Positions 18,777 to 28,286 are shown, counted from the stretch's first letter. The stretch is 64,000 nt of DNA from Sinobacterium caligoides (GCF_003752585.1 NZ_RKHR01000004.1:248001-312000), one strand, 5' to 3'. Made by a program: numbers and translations. The notes: generated by a model not told the origin, from the letters alone.

Positions 18777-19610
18777 CTAGTCATTCTCCAGAAAGTCAAT
18801 CAGAGTACGATTGAAATAGTCTACATGCTCGACCATCACCCAGTGACCACACTCAGAAACCATCGTCATTCTTATATTTTTAATACCCTTCGCCAGCGTC
18901 ATAAAACCACTTTCCGGCATCATGATCTCATTACCGCCCCAAAGACCTAATACCGGGCAACTAATCTCTCCAAGGCGAGACGCCATATTCGGCACCACCA
19001 TCGTCTTAATCACCTGAGGGTTTTGCGTCTGCATCACTGCCCAGCGCTCCTGCACCAGCTCATCGGTGACGACAGTTTGTTGATGAACCAGCGCCTGAGA
19101 GATAAAATTGCGCATAACCGCTGGGGTCACCGGTTCTGGCGACATGAATGTCTCACGCATGATCTTCATCCCCGGCATGGTGAAGTAATCCGTCTGCTCT
19201 TCAATACCACCGGGCGCCATCAGCAACATACGTTCGACATGCTGCGGATAATCTAAAGCGTATTTTAGCGCAATGGCGCCACCGAGAGAGTTCCCCACTA
19301 GCGTATAACGATCGAGGCCTAAGTCATCGAGGTTCAACTTCACGCATTCAACAAAAAAGTCGAGGTGATAATCAACATCTTCCGGCTTATCGGAGAGGCC
19401 GTAACCAATTAAATCAGGGACAATAACCCGATACCCCTGATCTGCCACCACCTGATAGTTCAGTTTGAAATTACTGTGGCCACTGGCACCGGACCCTGAA
19501 CCATGCAAAAACACCACTACCGGCCCCTGGCCTATATCGAGGTAATGAATACGTTGACCGTTGGCAAGATCGCTATAGCTCCCCTCGGGTAAATAGTCTT
19601 TTACATTCAT
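18777..19610 (-). CDS. Alpha/beta hydrolase, meta-cleavage product C-C hydrolase (MhpC/BphD/DmpD/HsaD-like)
   Basis: 277 residues. The oxyanion loop is HGSGSGASGHSNF, the nucleophile Ser108 sits in GNSLGG, and the base His256 in CGHWV. These match the carbon-carbon hydrolases that split ring-cleavage products into a dienoate and an acid. The acidic triad position, normally Asp in WGRxDR, is Glu228 here (WGGNEIMMP). GGAG precedes the ATG. The natural substrate (phenylpropanoid, biphenyl, alkylbenzene or steroid) cannot be told from sequence. Confidence 0.88.
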   Translation of the reverse strand: MNVKDYLPEGSYSDLANGQRIHYLDIGQGPVVVFLHGSGSGASGHSNFKLNYQVVADQGYRVIVPDLIGYGLSDKPEDVDYHLDFFVECVKLNLDDLGLDRYTLVGNSLGGAIALKYALDYPQHVERMLLMAPGGIEEQTDYFTMPGMKIMRETFMSPEPVTPAVMRNFISQALVHQQTVVTDELVQERWAVMQTQNPQVIKTMVVPNMASRLGEISCPVLGLWGGNEIMMPESGFMTLAKGIKNIRMTMVSECGHWVMVEHVDYFNRTLIDFLEND

Positions 19611-19675
19611 CGATTGCTCCGCTCTATATCTATTGTTCGTTATTGTTGTCTTAATTATTTCTTTGAATAGTGCGC

Positions 19676-20539
19676 TTATTCAACCACGGCATCACTGAAC
19701 ACCGTAGGCTCACCGAACATAGCGGCATTGGATAGCGGCTGCTTGCCCCCGAGATCCTGCACACCGTATTCAAGCGCCAGCTCAGCGGCAACATGGACCG
19801 CCCCCGACTTCGCCATAAAGTCTTTATCATTGGCAATCGCATCGATCACACGACCACTAAACTCAGGAGACTCGGCAATATCCAGCATGCCACCATAGAG
19901 ATCCGGCTCTGTGGCAATCAGAGCCAGCGTTCTCTCTGTTGTAATCAGCCCCATCCAAAGTGACAGACAAGCAACATTATAGGGCCTAAAGTCATGGGCC
20001 ATGTCGTGTGCCATTTTATCAACTCCGGCCTTACCCGCTCCGTACGCTGGCCCATGCATGTAACACTTGGCGCCAAAGGACGAAGTATTAATAATAAGTC
20101 CCTCTCCATTGGCAACTAGCAAAGGGGCGGCATAATACGAAGCGACATAACTTGAGCGCATCCCCACATCGGTAATATCAATCAACTGCAGACTTTTCTG
20201 CCAAAATGGCCCCGGCTTAACTAAATCGTCAGGCACACTGAGCGCATTATTAACCAAGATATCAAGCCGCCCCTGCTCCCTTTCTACCTGAGCGAAAAGT
20301 GCTTCGACTTGCTTATCATCTCCGTGATCACAAACGACAGCAATGCCTTGGCCACCACGTCGAGTACACTCTTCCGCGGTTGCATAAATTGTACCCGGTA
20401 AGGCCGCGTCCCCCTCCTGCTGACTGCGTCCTGTGACATAAACTGTTGCACCAGTGGCGGCGAGCGCTAAGGCTATCCCCTTTCCCACTCCGCGACTCGC
20501 ACCCGTCACTACAACTACGCGATTATGCTGTAAAGACAT
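19676..20539 (-). CDS. Short-chain dehydrogenase/reductase
   Basis: 287 residues. The cofactor motif is TGASRGVGKG near residue 13, NNA at about residue 101, and the catalytic Tyr-x-x-x-Lys is YGAGK with Ser in INTSSFG. The pattern resembles the DHRS1-like SDR group. It is the first gene of the meta-cleavage operon, so it may oxidise or reduce an alcohol/ketone intermediate of the same pathway (inference). Confidence 0.87.
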   Translation of the reverse strand: MSLQHNRVVVVTGASRGVGKGIALALAATGATVYVTGRSQQEGDAALPGTIYATAEECTRRGGQGIAVVCDHGDDKQVEALFAQVEREQGRLDILVNNALSVPDDLVKPGPFWQKSLQLIDITDVGMRSSYVASYYAAPLLVANGEGLIINTSSFGAKCYMHGPAYGAGKAGVDKMAHDMAHDFRPYNVACLSLWMGLITTERTLALIATEPDLYGGMLDIAESPEFSGRVIDAIANDKDFMAKSGAVHVAAELALEYGVQDLGGKQPLSNAAMFGEPTVFSDAVVE

Positions 20540-20850
20540 GATTATTATTCTCTATGCGTATTTACGATCACTTATCGTAACGAGATGCGACACCTTTAGA
20601 TAGACTCAAATGGATTAGAAAAAGGTAATTAAAAGCCGCTTCTCACCCTCTTTCGCTGAGGATTTTAACAGCGTGAAGCAGTGAGACTTTTTGCTTAGGG
20701 CCTGTCTTCTAGTCACAACTCTTATATAGCCTTTATGGCAATCCATAGCCACCAACTTCACTGTCGCCACAAGACGCTTTATCATGACCTTATGATTCGC
20801 GTGATCGCTTAAAAAAATAACTTATAATAAATCTCGTCAGGAAATACCCC
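20540..20850. other. Intergenic region between the meta-cleavage operon and the PQQ dehydrogenase
   Basis: 311-nt divergent spacer. It must hold the promoters of both units. The visible structure is a pair of complementary segments, TCTCAC (about 20641) and GTGAGA (about 20682), the arms of an imperfect hairpin. I see no recognisable operator consensus and no gene. Confidence 0.4.
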
Positions 20851-22815
20851 ATGAAATGGCCCGCCTTATCACTGCAGCCAACAGCCCCCTCTATATTTTT
20901 GCTCTGTCTTCTCATCAACGCCTGTAGCTCACCCTCTATGCCTATTGATTACAATAGCAAGACGAATAACTGGCCGCACTATGGTGGCTCTCAAAGTACA
21001 GACCAACACAGCCCCCTCACGCAGATCAACCGAGATAACATTGGGCGACTCGAGCTGGCTTGGAGTTATCAGCTTCCAGCCATGTCTAGTATCGTAACAG
21101 TAGAGCAGTCTATCGAGCAGAAAGACAGACGCTATCAAGCGCAACCCCTGGTCGTCAACGATACATTGTACGCCTGCGCTATCACAGGTTACATCGTAGC
21201 GTTAAACCCATTAACAGGTCTTGAGAAGTGGCGTATTGATGTCAACGCCAACAGCACTCAACCACAACCTTTACGCTGTCGCAGCCTCGGCTACTGGCAA
21301 GCCCGCGAAAGAATCGAGGGCACGATCCACTGCCAACGGCGACTCTTCTTTACCACACCACACAATCAGCTCCAAGCTGTTGATGCCGACAACGGCCAAG
21401 CTTGTAGTGGCTTCGGCAACAGGGGATCTATCGATCTCAACGACGGTATTGATGCTCGTGACAAAGTCCGTTATCAGGTGAAGTCTATCGGCATCGTCGT
21501 CAAGGGTTTGATCATTGTCGGTTCCGCTATCGCCGATAATATCAGTACCGACGCTCCCAGCGGTGTGGTTCGCGCCTACGACACCAGCAGCGGAAAACTC
21601 GTTTGGGCCTGGGATGCCAGCCCCTCGAGCAAGAGCAACAGTACTCGCTATCAAAACGCCAGCGTCAATAGCTGGGGGCCGATGTCAGCTGATGCTGAAC
21701 TCGGCCTAGTCTATATTCCCACTGGTAACCCAAGCCCCGATCTCTTCGGAGGTCAGCGAGACGGCGCCGACCACTATGGTTCCTCCGTGGTCGCCCTAGA
21801 CTTAAACGACGGTAGCGTGCGCTGGCACTTTCAGGCGGTACACCACGATGTCTGGGATTACGACGTTGCTGCTGCACCGGCACTGTTCCAAAACCCGGCT
21901 ATTGGCCAGGGCAAAAAAGGCTTAGCCCTCTCCAGCAAAACGGGTAATATCTTTCTACTCGACCGAGCCACCGGCGAGCCGCTCTACCCTGTAGAAGAGC
22001 GCGCGGTCCCGCAACTAGGCGTTATCGGTGAGCAGCTTGCAGCCACCCAACCCTTTGCCACTCATCCCACCACAATACACCCACAATCCCTCGATGCGTG
22101 GGGATTTACCCCATTCGATCGAGCAGATTGCCAAAAAAAGATCAACCACCTTCGCTGGCAAGGGCCGTTCACACCACCTAGCCTAGAAGGGAGTATCAGT
22201 TTTCCCGGCGCTTCCGGTGGCATTAACTGGGGCGGAGCGGCCATCGATAGTCAAAACGGCATCCTTTTGGTCAACCAAACCATCATGCCCTGGGTTATCA
22301 AGCTCATCCCACGCCAACAGCTAGCACAATATGACGCTGCAAATTACCCCTTTCCCAGCCAATTGTTTACGATGCAGGGCACCCCCTACGGCGCGCTACG
22401 CTACCCACTGCTCTCTGCTGCTGGCGCACCTTGCAGCGAACCGCCGTGGGGAACTCTTACTGCCATTGACCTCGTCAGCGGCAAACAGCTATGGCAACGT
22501 CCACTCGGCACTACACGTGATCAAGCACCATGGCCACTCTGGCTCGAGCTCGGCACCCCGAATCTCGGCGGCGTCATTACGACGGCCGGAGGTATCGCCT
22601 TCGCCACAGGAAGCACCGACCATTTTCTACGTGCCTTTGATATTCAAAGTGGTGAAGAAGTATGGCGGCGGCGCAGTTCTGGAACGGTAATGGCTGTACC
22701 GATGACTTTCCGACTAGATCGTACACAAAAACAGTATGTTGTTTTCGCCATTAGCGGCGATGAAAAGAAGGCAGAGCCATTTAAGCTTGTCGCCTACACG
22801 TTAGCCACAGATTAA
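20851..22815 (+). CDS. PQQ-dependent dehydrogenase (quinoprotein, glucose/quinate dehydrogenase-like)
   Basis: 654 residues. A signal sequence ends at INACSS, a possible lipobox with an unusual Asn at -2. An eight-bladed propeller follows, with WPHYGGSQSTDQHSPLTQIN at the start and the PQQ-site segment VHHDVWDYDVAAAP. It lacks the four or five N-terminal membrane helices of membrane glucose dehydrogenase, so it is a periplasmic, perhaps lipid-anchored enzyme. It oxidises a sugar or alcohol and passes electrons to the respiratory chain. AGGAAA precedes the ATG. No pqq biosynthesis genes are in the window. Confidence 0.85.
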   Translation: MKWPALSLQPTAPSIFLLCLLINACSSPSMPIDYNSKTNNWPHYGGSQSTDQHSPLTQINRDNIGRLELAWSYQLPAMSSIVTVEQSIEQKDRRYQAQPLVVNDTLYACAITGYIVALNPLTGLEKWRIDVNANSTQPQPLRCRSLGYWQARERIEGTIHCQRRLFFTTPHNQLQAVDADNGQACSGFGNRGSIDLNDGIDARDKVRYQVKSIGIVVKGLIIVGSAIADNISTDAPSGVVRAYDTSSGKLVWAWDASPSSKSNSTRYQNASVNSWGPMSADAELGLVYIPTGNPSPDLFGGQRDGADHYGSSVVALDLNDGSVRWHFQAVHHDVWDYDVAAAPALFQNPAIGQGKKGLALSSKTGNIFLLDRATGEPLYPVEERAVPQLGVIGEQLAATQPFATHPTTIHPQSLDAWGFTPFDRADCQKKINHLRWQGPFTPPSLEGSISFPGASGGINWGGAAIDSQNGILLVNQTIMPWVIKLIPRQQLAQYDAANYPFPSQLFTMQGTPYGALRYPLLSAAGAPCSEPPWGTLTAIDLVSGKQLWQRPLGTTRDQAPWPLWLELGTPNLGGVITTAGGIAFATGSTDHFLRAFDIQSGEEVWRRRSSGTVMAVPMTFRLDRTQKQYVVFAISGDEKKAEPFKLVAYTLATD

Positions 22816-22918
22816 CAATAAGCTTCACCTCTAAAGACGATGTGATTTTATTTCACCAAGGACACACTGATAGATAGGAACAGCAAAAAATATACTCCCC
22901 CGGTCAAAAAGGATTGCT

Positions 22919-24337
22919 ATGACCACTCTCGAACCAGAAATCACCAGTATGGCCGCTCCGATTGTTGCGCAACTTCGCCAGCACTTCCAACAAGGTGTCG
23001 CCCGCAGCTATGAGTGGCGACTCGCGCAGCTACAAGCCATCGTCAAGCTACTCGATGATAAAGAAGAGGAGCTAATGACGGCCCTGATGGCAGACTCAGG
23101 CAAGGCAGAATTTACCGCCTACGCTGGCGATATTGTTTTTGTCCGCGGCGAAGCCAAGCATGCCATGAAGCAACTTAAGCAATGGATGAAGCCGAGAAAA
23201 ACTGCCACACCCATTTATCTACAGCCCGGTAAATCTTATGTGCGCCCGGAACCTCTCGGCGTCATACTCATTATTGGCGCCTGGAATTTCCCCATCCACC
23301 TGACTCTTGGCCCACTGGTTGGCGCTATTGCTGCCGGCAATACCGTTTTAATTAAGCCTTCTGAGGTTTCGCCAAAAGTAGCGGCCTTTCTCACAAAGTA
23401 TGTACCGCAATATTTACATACAGACTCGGTTAAAGTGTTAGAGGGAGGCATCGAGGAAACAACTGATATTCTCGCGCAGCGTTTCGATAAAATACTCTAC
23501 ACAGGCAATAGCCATGTCGCCAAGATTGTCTCGGCTGCAGCGGCCAAACATCTGACACCTGTAACACTAGAACTCGGCGGCAAGAACCCCACGGTAGTCC
23601 GTGCCGACGCTAACCTAGCCGTTTCTGCCCATCGAATTATTGAGTCGAAATTTGCTAACAATGCCGGACAAGTCTGTGTCGCCCCCGACTACCTGTTAGT
23701 GCACGACACAATCTATGAAGAGTTCTTACTGTTATTAAAACAGGCCGTTGTCGACTTTTTTGGTGATCACCCTATCGACAGTAACGTCTGGTCAAGAATT
23801 ATCAACCCGAGCCATGTACAGCGCCTGAAGAAAATGCTTGTTAGCGGCGAGACCTTTCACGGTGGTGACGTCATCGAAGAGGAGAACTACATTGGTCCGA
23901 CACTGTTGATTAACTGCCGTGATGATGATCCGGTAATGCTAGAGGAAATTTTCGGCCCTATTTTACCCGTTTTCAGCTATAAAAATGACCGAGAGGCGAT
24001 CAAGCGCATAAACCAGCGAGAACATCCTCTTGCGCTCTACATCTATACAGAAGATCGTCAGGCTGCCAACAATATTCTCGATGCCTGTAACTCTGGGGGA
24101 AGCTGCATCAACGCCTGCACTATCCAAGCAGGCAACCATAACCTACCTTTTGGCGGAGTCGGTTATTCTGGTTCGCAAGCCTATCACGGCCAGTATAGCT
24201 TCGATAACATGAGCCATCTCCGTGCTGTCATCGACAAATCAACGAAAGTAGATCCTGCCGGGAATTACCCTCCCTTTAAGGAAAAAGAGATCGCTCTACG
24301 GAAGAAAATCACCCGCTGGCTGCTTTCGGGAACATAG
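22919..24337 (+). CDS. Class 3-type aldehyde dehydrogenase
   Basis: 472 residues, the shorter length of ALDH3/fatty-aldehyde/coniferyl-aldehyde dehydrogenases. The NAD-binding Asn is in IIGAWNFP (Asn123), the general base in LELGGKNP (Glu218), and the thiol in NNAGQVCVAPDY (Cys253). The C-terminus has a hydrophobic-basic tail but no clear membrane anchor. It follows the PQQ dehydrogenase by 103 nt on the same strand and may oxidise the aldehyde made by it. AAGGA lies before the ATG. Confidence 0.92.
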   Translation: MTTLEPEITSMAAPIVAQLRQHFQQGVARSYEWRLAQLQAIVKLLDDKEEELMTALMADSGKAEFTAYAGDIVFVRGEAKHAMKQLKQWMKPRKTATPIYLQPGKSYVRPEPLGVILIIGAWNFPIHLTLGPLVGAIAAGNTVLIKPSEVSPKVAAFLTKYVPQYLHTDSVKVLEGGIEETTDILAQRFDKILYTGNSHVAKIVSAAAAKHLTPVTLELGGKNPTVVRADANLAVSAHRIIESKFANNAGQVCVAPDYLLVHDTIYEEFLLLLKQAVVDFFGDHPIDSNVWSRIINPSHVQRLKKMLVSGETFHGGDVIEEENYIGPTLLINCRDDDPVMLEEIFGPILPVFSYKNDREAIKRINQREHPLALYIYTEDRQAANNILDACNSGGSCINACTIQAGNHNLPFGGVGYSGSQAYHGQYSFDNMSHLRAVIDKSTKVDPAGNYPPFKEKEIALRKKITRWLLSGT

Positions 24338-24377
24338 TGCTTTCGGTTAAATAAGCCTTCTAGTATAACCACAACAG

Positions 24378-24414
24378 CGGGCAACGCACTCAGCTTACGC
24401 GGAGTCGTTGCCCG
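24378..24414. terminator. Inverted repeat between convergent genes
   Basis: CGGGCAACG and CGTTGCCCG, with inner ACTC/GAGT pairs, form a stem of 13 pairs with one bulged base. It overlaps the stop of the kinase gene and lies between it and the aldehyde dehydrogenase gene. There is no T-run, so its role as a terminator is uncertain. Confidence 0.45.
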
Positions 24415-25702
24415 GAAAGTTACCTTCACTAAGGCTTACTGTAAACGAGGTACCTCCTAAGGTATTGCTCTGGTAGTCCAAGCGCCAACCATAGAGGTCA
24501 CAGACTCTTCTCGCGATCGACAAGCCCAGCCCAAAGCCTTCGCTTCTACCGCTATTATTGGCCTGACGAAACGCATGATAAAGCTGCCCTTGGTCAATCT
24601 CGCTAATACCCACACCGCTGTCTGACACCACCCAGTAATCATTATAGAAATCAATCCGAACCTCACCCTGCAGAGTATAATTAAGGGCATTCTTTAGCAG
24701 GTTATTCAGTACAATCATCGTTGTACCCTCTGGCACCTTCTGCGTTATCGAGCAGTGATTCTCTAGGGAAAACTTCAGTTCCTTAGTTTCAACTAAGGGT
24801 CGCCATTTATAGTCAAGCTGATCAATCACAGTTTCTAGATCCGTCTCGATTGGCTCTGTGCCGTCATCGTAATTATGCTTTAAGAGCAGTAAGAAAGTTG
24901 ACGACAGATCATCAACCTCTGCACATGCATCACGAATAGTGCGTAACTTTGCCTCTTGGTAAGCAGATAAGCCACCGACTTCCTCTAACATCTCCACACT
25001 AGTCGCGATAACCATTAGAGGGGTCTTCAACTCATGACTGACATCAGCATTGAATAACTGCTCCCGAGCCAAACTCTCATCGTATTGGGTAATTAATGAA
25101 TCGAACGAGCGGGCCAAGCGCCCCACCTCATCATTAGCATTACCCTCATGGAGAACTATCGAGCTATCTTGTCCTCGCATTTTTTCACTCACCGCCTTAT
25201 CCAGCTTGCTGATAGGCCTGATAATCGAGGCTGATAACCAGCGTGCAATCATCCAGCTGAGCAATACACAGCCTAGATAAAGGGCGTAAATAATATAATA
25301 AAATAGGCTTTCAACATCCTCGAAGTTGCCTTGATCCATGACTAAATAGTATACCTCAGCGCTCCTCTGCTTCTTATAGACATAGTAGTCTCGATCAGAA
25401 CGCTCTAGCTCTGATAGACCATAGGGAAACTGGCCTAATGATGGCGGTACGTTGGCCGATGTATAGACCTCTAATTCGGATTGACCGTAATCCACACCAG
25501 AGACGTTATCGATCAAAGGGCGCTCCTTCGCCAAGCTAGTCCGGAGATATAAGTTCATCTCGCGTGTAATCAGCGTGTTCTCCACCACGTGTACCGACAC
25601 GTAAATAGAGAGAGCAAATATACCGGATATAATGGCCACCAACGAGACCAAGGAGAAAATCAAGCGGTTCGATATCGACAGCTTACTCCACCTACTCTTC
25701 AT
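24395..25702 (-). CDS. Sensor histidine kinase
   Basis: 435 residues. Membrane segments lie at about residues 13-38 and 133-153, with a periplasmic sensor of about 95 residues between them. A HAMP linker, HisKA (FNADVSHELKTPL, His223), and HATPase with LNNLLKNALNYT, DSGVGI and GFGLGLSIARR follow. It phosphorylates the response regulator, with which its gene overlaps by 11 nt. The neighbouring phosphoethanolamine transferase suggests a PmrB/ColS-like role in sensing envelope or cation stress (inference). Confidence 0.95.
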   Translation of the reverse strand: MKSRWSKLSISNRLIFSLVSLVAIISGIFALSIYVSVHVVENTLITREMNLYLRTSLAKERPLIDNVSGVDYGQSELEVYTSANVPPSLGQFPYGLSELERSDRDYYVYKKQRSAEVYYLVMDQGNFEDVESLFYYIIYALYLGCVLLSWMIARWLSASIIRPISKLDKAVSEKMRGQDSSIVLHEGNANDEVGRLARSFDSLITQYDESLAREQLFNADVSHELKTPLMVIATSVEMLEEVGGLSAYQEAKLRTIRDACAEVDDLSSTFLLLLKHNYDDGTEPIETDLETVIDQLDYKWRPLVETKELKFSLENHCSITQKVPEGTTMIVLNNLLKNALNYTLQGEVRIDFYNDYWVVSDSGVGISEIDQGQLYHAFRQANNSGRSEGFGLGLSIARRVCDLYGWRLDYQSNTLGGTSFTVSLSEGNFPGNDSA

Positions 25703-26363
25703 TGATACAAAACCCCACGCCTCTAATCGTCTTTATTAAAGGCCTACCAAACGGTTTATCTACCTCTTTACGGAGCAAGTGTAAGTGACTTCGCAGGCTA
25801 TCACTATCGGGATGCTCATCGCCCCAAACCGCTTGCATCAGAGCCTCTCGACTCACCACAGAAGGGCTATTCTTCATTAACTGCTCAAGTATTCTAAAGC
25901 CAATCTTATTTAGCGAAATATCTATACCAGCTCGACTGACTTTAAAGGTGTTCCTATTCAAAAACAGTTCGCCTACTGTAATCGTATCATCCACAACATT
26001 CCCACCACGTTTTAGCACCGCCTTCACTCTGGCGTGTAGCTCTGCTAGAGAAAAGGGCTTCACTAGATAATCATCGGCGCCGGCCTCAAACCCCCTTAGA
26101 CGATCGGCCACTTCCCCCCGGGCCGTTAGCATAATCACCGGAATCGATAACTGACAATCCGTTCTAATTTTAGTCAGCAACTCAAAACCATCGAGACCAG
26201 GGATCATCACATCCAGTAAAACCAAAGCATAACTATTCGTAGAAAGAAGATGTAGTGCGGTAAAAGCATCTGAGGCAAAATCAACGCTATACCCCTTCAT
26301 CGAAAGGTAATCAGCAATATTGAGCTGAATCTCAACGTTGTCTTCAACAATCAAAATACTCAC
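25692..26363 (-). CDS. OmpR/PhoB-family response regulator
   Basis: 223 residues. The receiver domain has Glu7-Asp8, the phosphorylation site Asp51 (LLDVMIPGLDG), the Thr switch in MLTARGE and Lys in YLVKPF. The C-terminal winged helix ends SLRSHLHLLRKEVDKPFGRPLIKTIRGVGFCI. Members bind tandem direct repeats spaced 11 bp, and exactly such repeats lie between this gene and the divergent phosphoethanolamine transferase gene. It heads the two-gene operon with the kinase. Confidence 0.95.
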   Translation of the reverse strand: MSILIVEDNVEIQLNIADYLSMKGYSVDFASDAFTALHLLSTNSYALVLLDVMIPGLDGFELLTKIRTDCQLSIPVIMLTARGEVADRLRGFEAGADDYLVKPFSLAELHARVKAVLKRGGNVVDDTITVGELFLNRNTFKVSRAGIDISLNKIGFRILEQLMKNSPSVVSREALMQAVWGDEHPDSDSLRSHLHLLRKEVDKPFGRPLIKTIRGVGFCINEE

Positions 26364-26460
26364 AAATACGTTCCTAGTTATGTGTTACAGAGACAATAAT
26401 GACATCATTGACAGTAGTTCACCATCAGAAGCCGCTAGTCGATAACTTATCCCGCTCAAT

Positions 26461-26512
26461 GTCAATTATTTGACACTCCCTTCACATTCATTTGACCTTG
26501 TTTTGACTGCAT
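26461..26512 (+). promoter_or_regulatory. Tandem 11-bp direct repeats, candidate response-regulator operator
   Basis: Four hexamers in phase: TTTGAC (26469), CTTCAC (26480), TTTGAC (26491), TTTGAC (26502), each 11 bp apart. The first also forms a palindrome with GTCAA at 26461. TTGACC at 26492 can serve as a -35 with TATGGA (26514) as a weak -10, giving a class II activation layout for the downstream gene. Confidence 0.65.
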
Positions 26513-26565
26513 GTATGGATAATAGATCCACTCATCGACCACAGAGAAAAGTAGAGGGCCGCTAC

Positions 26566-28272
26566 GTGAGCAAACTATTGAACCCACAACAACAAACTTT
26601 AATGAAGACCTATGGCACTCTGTTAGCCTTCTTTCTGTTGGCAACTATCCCCTATCAAGCCTGTGTTTTCTTTTCCGGACAAACCTCAATAGGCCAGTTT
26701 CTTACCGCTATCGGCCTCAGTGCTATCTGGATTATTCCCGTTTACTTTGCCCCCGTCATCACTAAGCCTTACTGTGCAATAATGGGCGGGCTGTTTACTC
26801 TGTTATCCGCACTCAAACTCTCCTACTTCATGCTCTATGGCACGGCGATCACCCAATCAACCCTTTTTATCGCCTTCGACTCCAACAGTCACGAGGGTTC
26901 TGAGTTTATCATCAGTTATCTGCGCTGGTGGATCCCTCTATTAACCTTAGGCTATATTGTCGTAATGACGTTACTCTGGCGCAAGATTGAGCGACCTCAA
27001 GGCGTCAAGGGTGAGCGCCCCTATCTTATCTTCAGCCTTATTATACTATTGTCATTTTCTCTGCCGATCATCCACAAAGGGCTCAAGGATGGAGGTACCA
27101 GTGCTGCGAGCTTTAAACGTTTTCATAAGAGGCTAGGCTTTGCCACACCATTTACTATCCCGACCAGTTACTTAGCCTACCGTCAACAGCTAAGCAATAT
27201 GGAAGCATTAATCGACCATGCGGATACGGTTCCCCCCGTAAAAGATCTTGTCGATACAGAGGCGGATAAAGCAAAAACAGTTGTCTTGGTAATCGGTGAA
27301 TCGACAGACCGCCACCGTATGGGGCTGTATGGCTATAGCCGTAACACCAACCCAGAACTGAATAAGATCAAAGGACAGCTGGATATATTCAATAATGTTT
27401 ATACGGCTCGCCCCTATACGATTGAGACGCTCGAACAAGTCTTAAGCTTCGCCGATGAGCGTCACCCAAACCTCTATATGAAACAGCCAACGCTGATCGC
27501 GATGATGAAACAGGCTGGCTACAAAACTTTCTGGATAACGAACCAGCAAACATTAACCCAGCGTAACACCATGCTCACTTTCTTCTCACAACAAGCTGAT
27601 GAGCAGGCCTACCTCAACAACAACGATAAACAGAATCTCGCTAGTTACGATGAGAAGGTTCTACTCCCCTTTAAAAAAGCACTACAAGACACCGCAAAGA
27701 AAAAGCTCATTGTTGTGCATTTGCTGGGAACACACAGAGACTATAAATACCGCTATACTGCACCGTTTGATCACTTTCAATCGAAGCAGGGTATAACGAC
27801 AAGCGTTGCGCTCAACAAAGATCAAGTGAAAACCTATAATCAATACGACAATGCCGTGCTATATAATGACTGGTTGTTATCACAATTGATCAATGATTAT
27901 AAAACGACATCACCCTATGGCATGTTGGTCTATTTTTCCGACCATGGCGAAGAAGTCTACGATTACCGCTCATATGAGGGACGAGATGAGAGCAACCCCT
28001 CGGAATATATGTACAGCATCCCCTTCTTCGTCTGGCGCTCACCCTCTTGGAAAGCCGCCCACCCAGCCGACTGGCACGCCTATCAAGACCGCCTCTACAG
28101 CAGCCAACATTTCATCTCTACCTTCAGTGATATGATCGGGCTACGCTTCAAGGGTCAGCGCTTTGACCGCTCACTCATCAGCCCTCATTATAAGCCCTCG
28201 GAAGTGCTGGTCGGAAACCCCAACGCACCGAGCACACTCCGAGATATCAGGCGCCAGCCTCTACCGGGATAA
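26566..28272 (+). CDS. Phosphoethanolamine transferase (EptA/EptC/CptA-like sulfatase family)
   Basis: About 568 residues. Five hydrophobic segments lie in the first 190 residues, followed by a periplasmic sulfatase-type domain. The metal/nucleophile loop is VIGESTDRHRMGLYGYSRNTNP (catalytic Thr in GEST), and SDHGEEVYD carries the C-terminal metal ligands. It transfers phosphoethanolamine from phosphatidylethanolamine to lipid A, LPS core or a glycan, which often lowers polymyxin sensitivity. The GTG at 26566 is preferred: AGAGGG lies 7 nt upstream, and the promoter inferred at about 26492-26519 would exclude the upstream ATG at 26515. It is divergent from the two-component pair. Confidence 0.87.
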   Translation: MSKLLNPQQQTLMKTYGTLLAFFLLATIPYQACVFFSGQTSIGQFLTAIGLSAIWIIPVYFAPVITKPYCAIMGGLFTLLSALKLSYFMLYGTAITQSTLFIAFDSNSHEGSEFIISYLRWWIPLLTLGYIVVMTLLWRKIERPQGVKGERPYLIFSLIILLSFSLPIIHKGLKDGGTSAASFKRFHKRLGFATPFTIPTSYLAYRQQLSNMEALIDHADTVPPVKDLVDTEADKAKTVVLVIGESTDRHRMGLYGYSRNTNPELNKIKGQLDIFNNVYTARPYTIETLEQVLSFADERHPNLYMKQPTLIAMMKQAGYKTFWITNQQTLTQRNTMLTFFSQQADEQAYLNNNDKQNLASYDEKVLLPFKKALQDTAKKKLIVVHLLGTHRDYKYRYTAPFDHFQSKQGITTSVALNKDQVKTYNQYDNAVLYNDWLLSQLINDYKTTSPYGMLVYFSDHGEEVYDYRSYEGRDESNPSEYMYSIPFFVWRSPSWKAAHPADWHAYQDRLYSSQHFISTFSDMIGLRFKGQRFDRSLISPHYKPSEVLVGNPNAPSTLRDIRRQPLPG

Positions 28273-28286
28273 GCTTAAAGCAAGGC

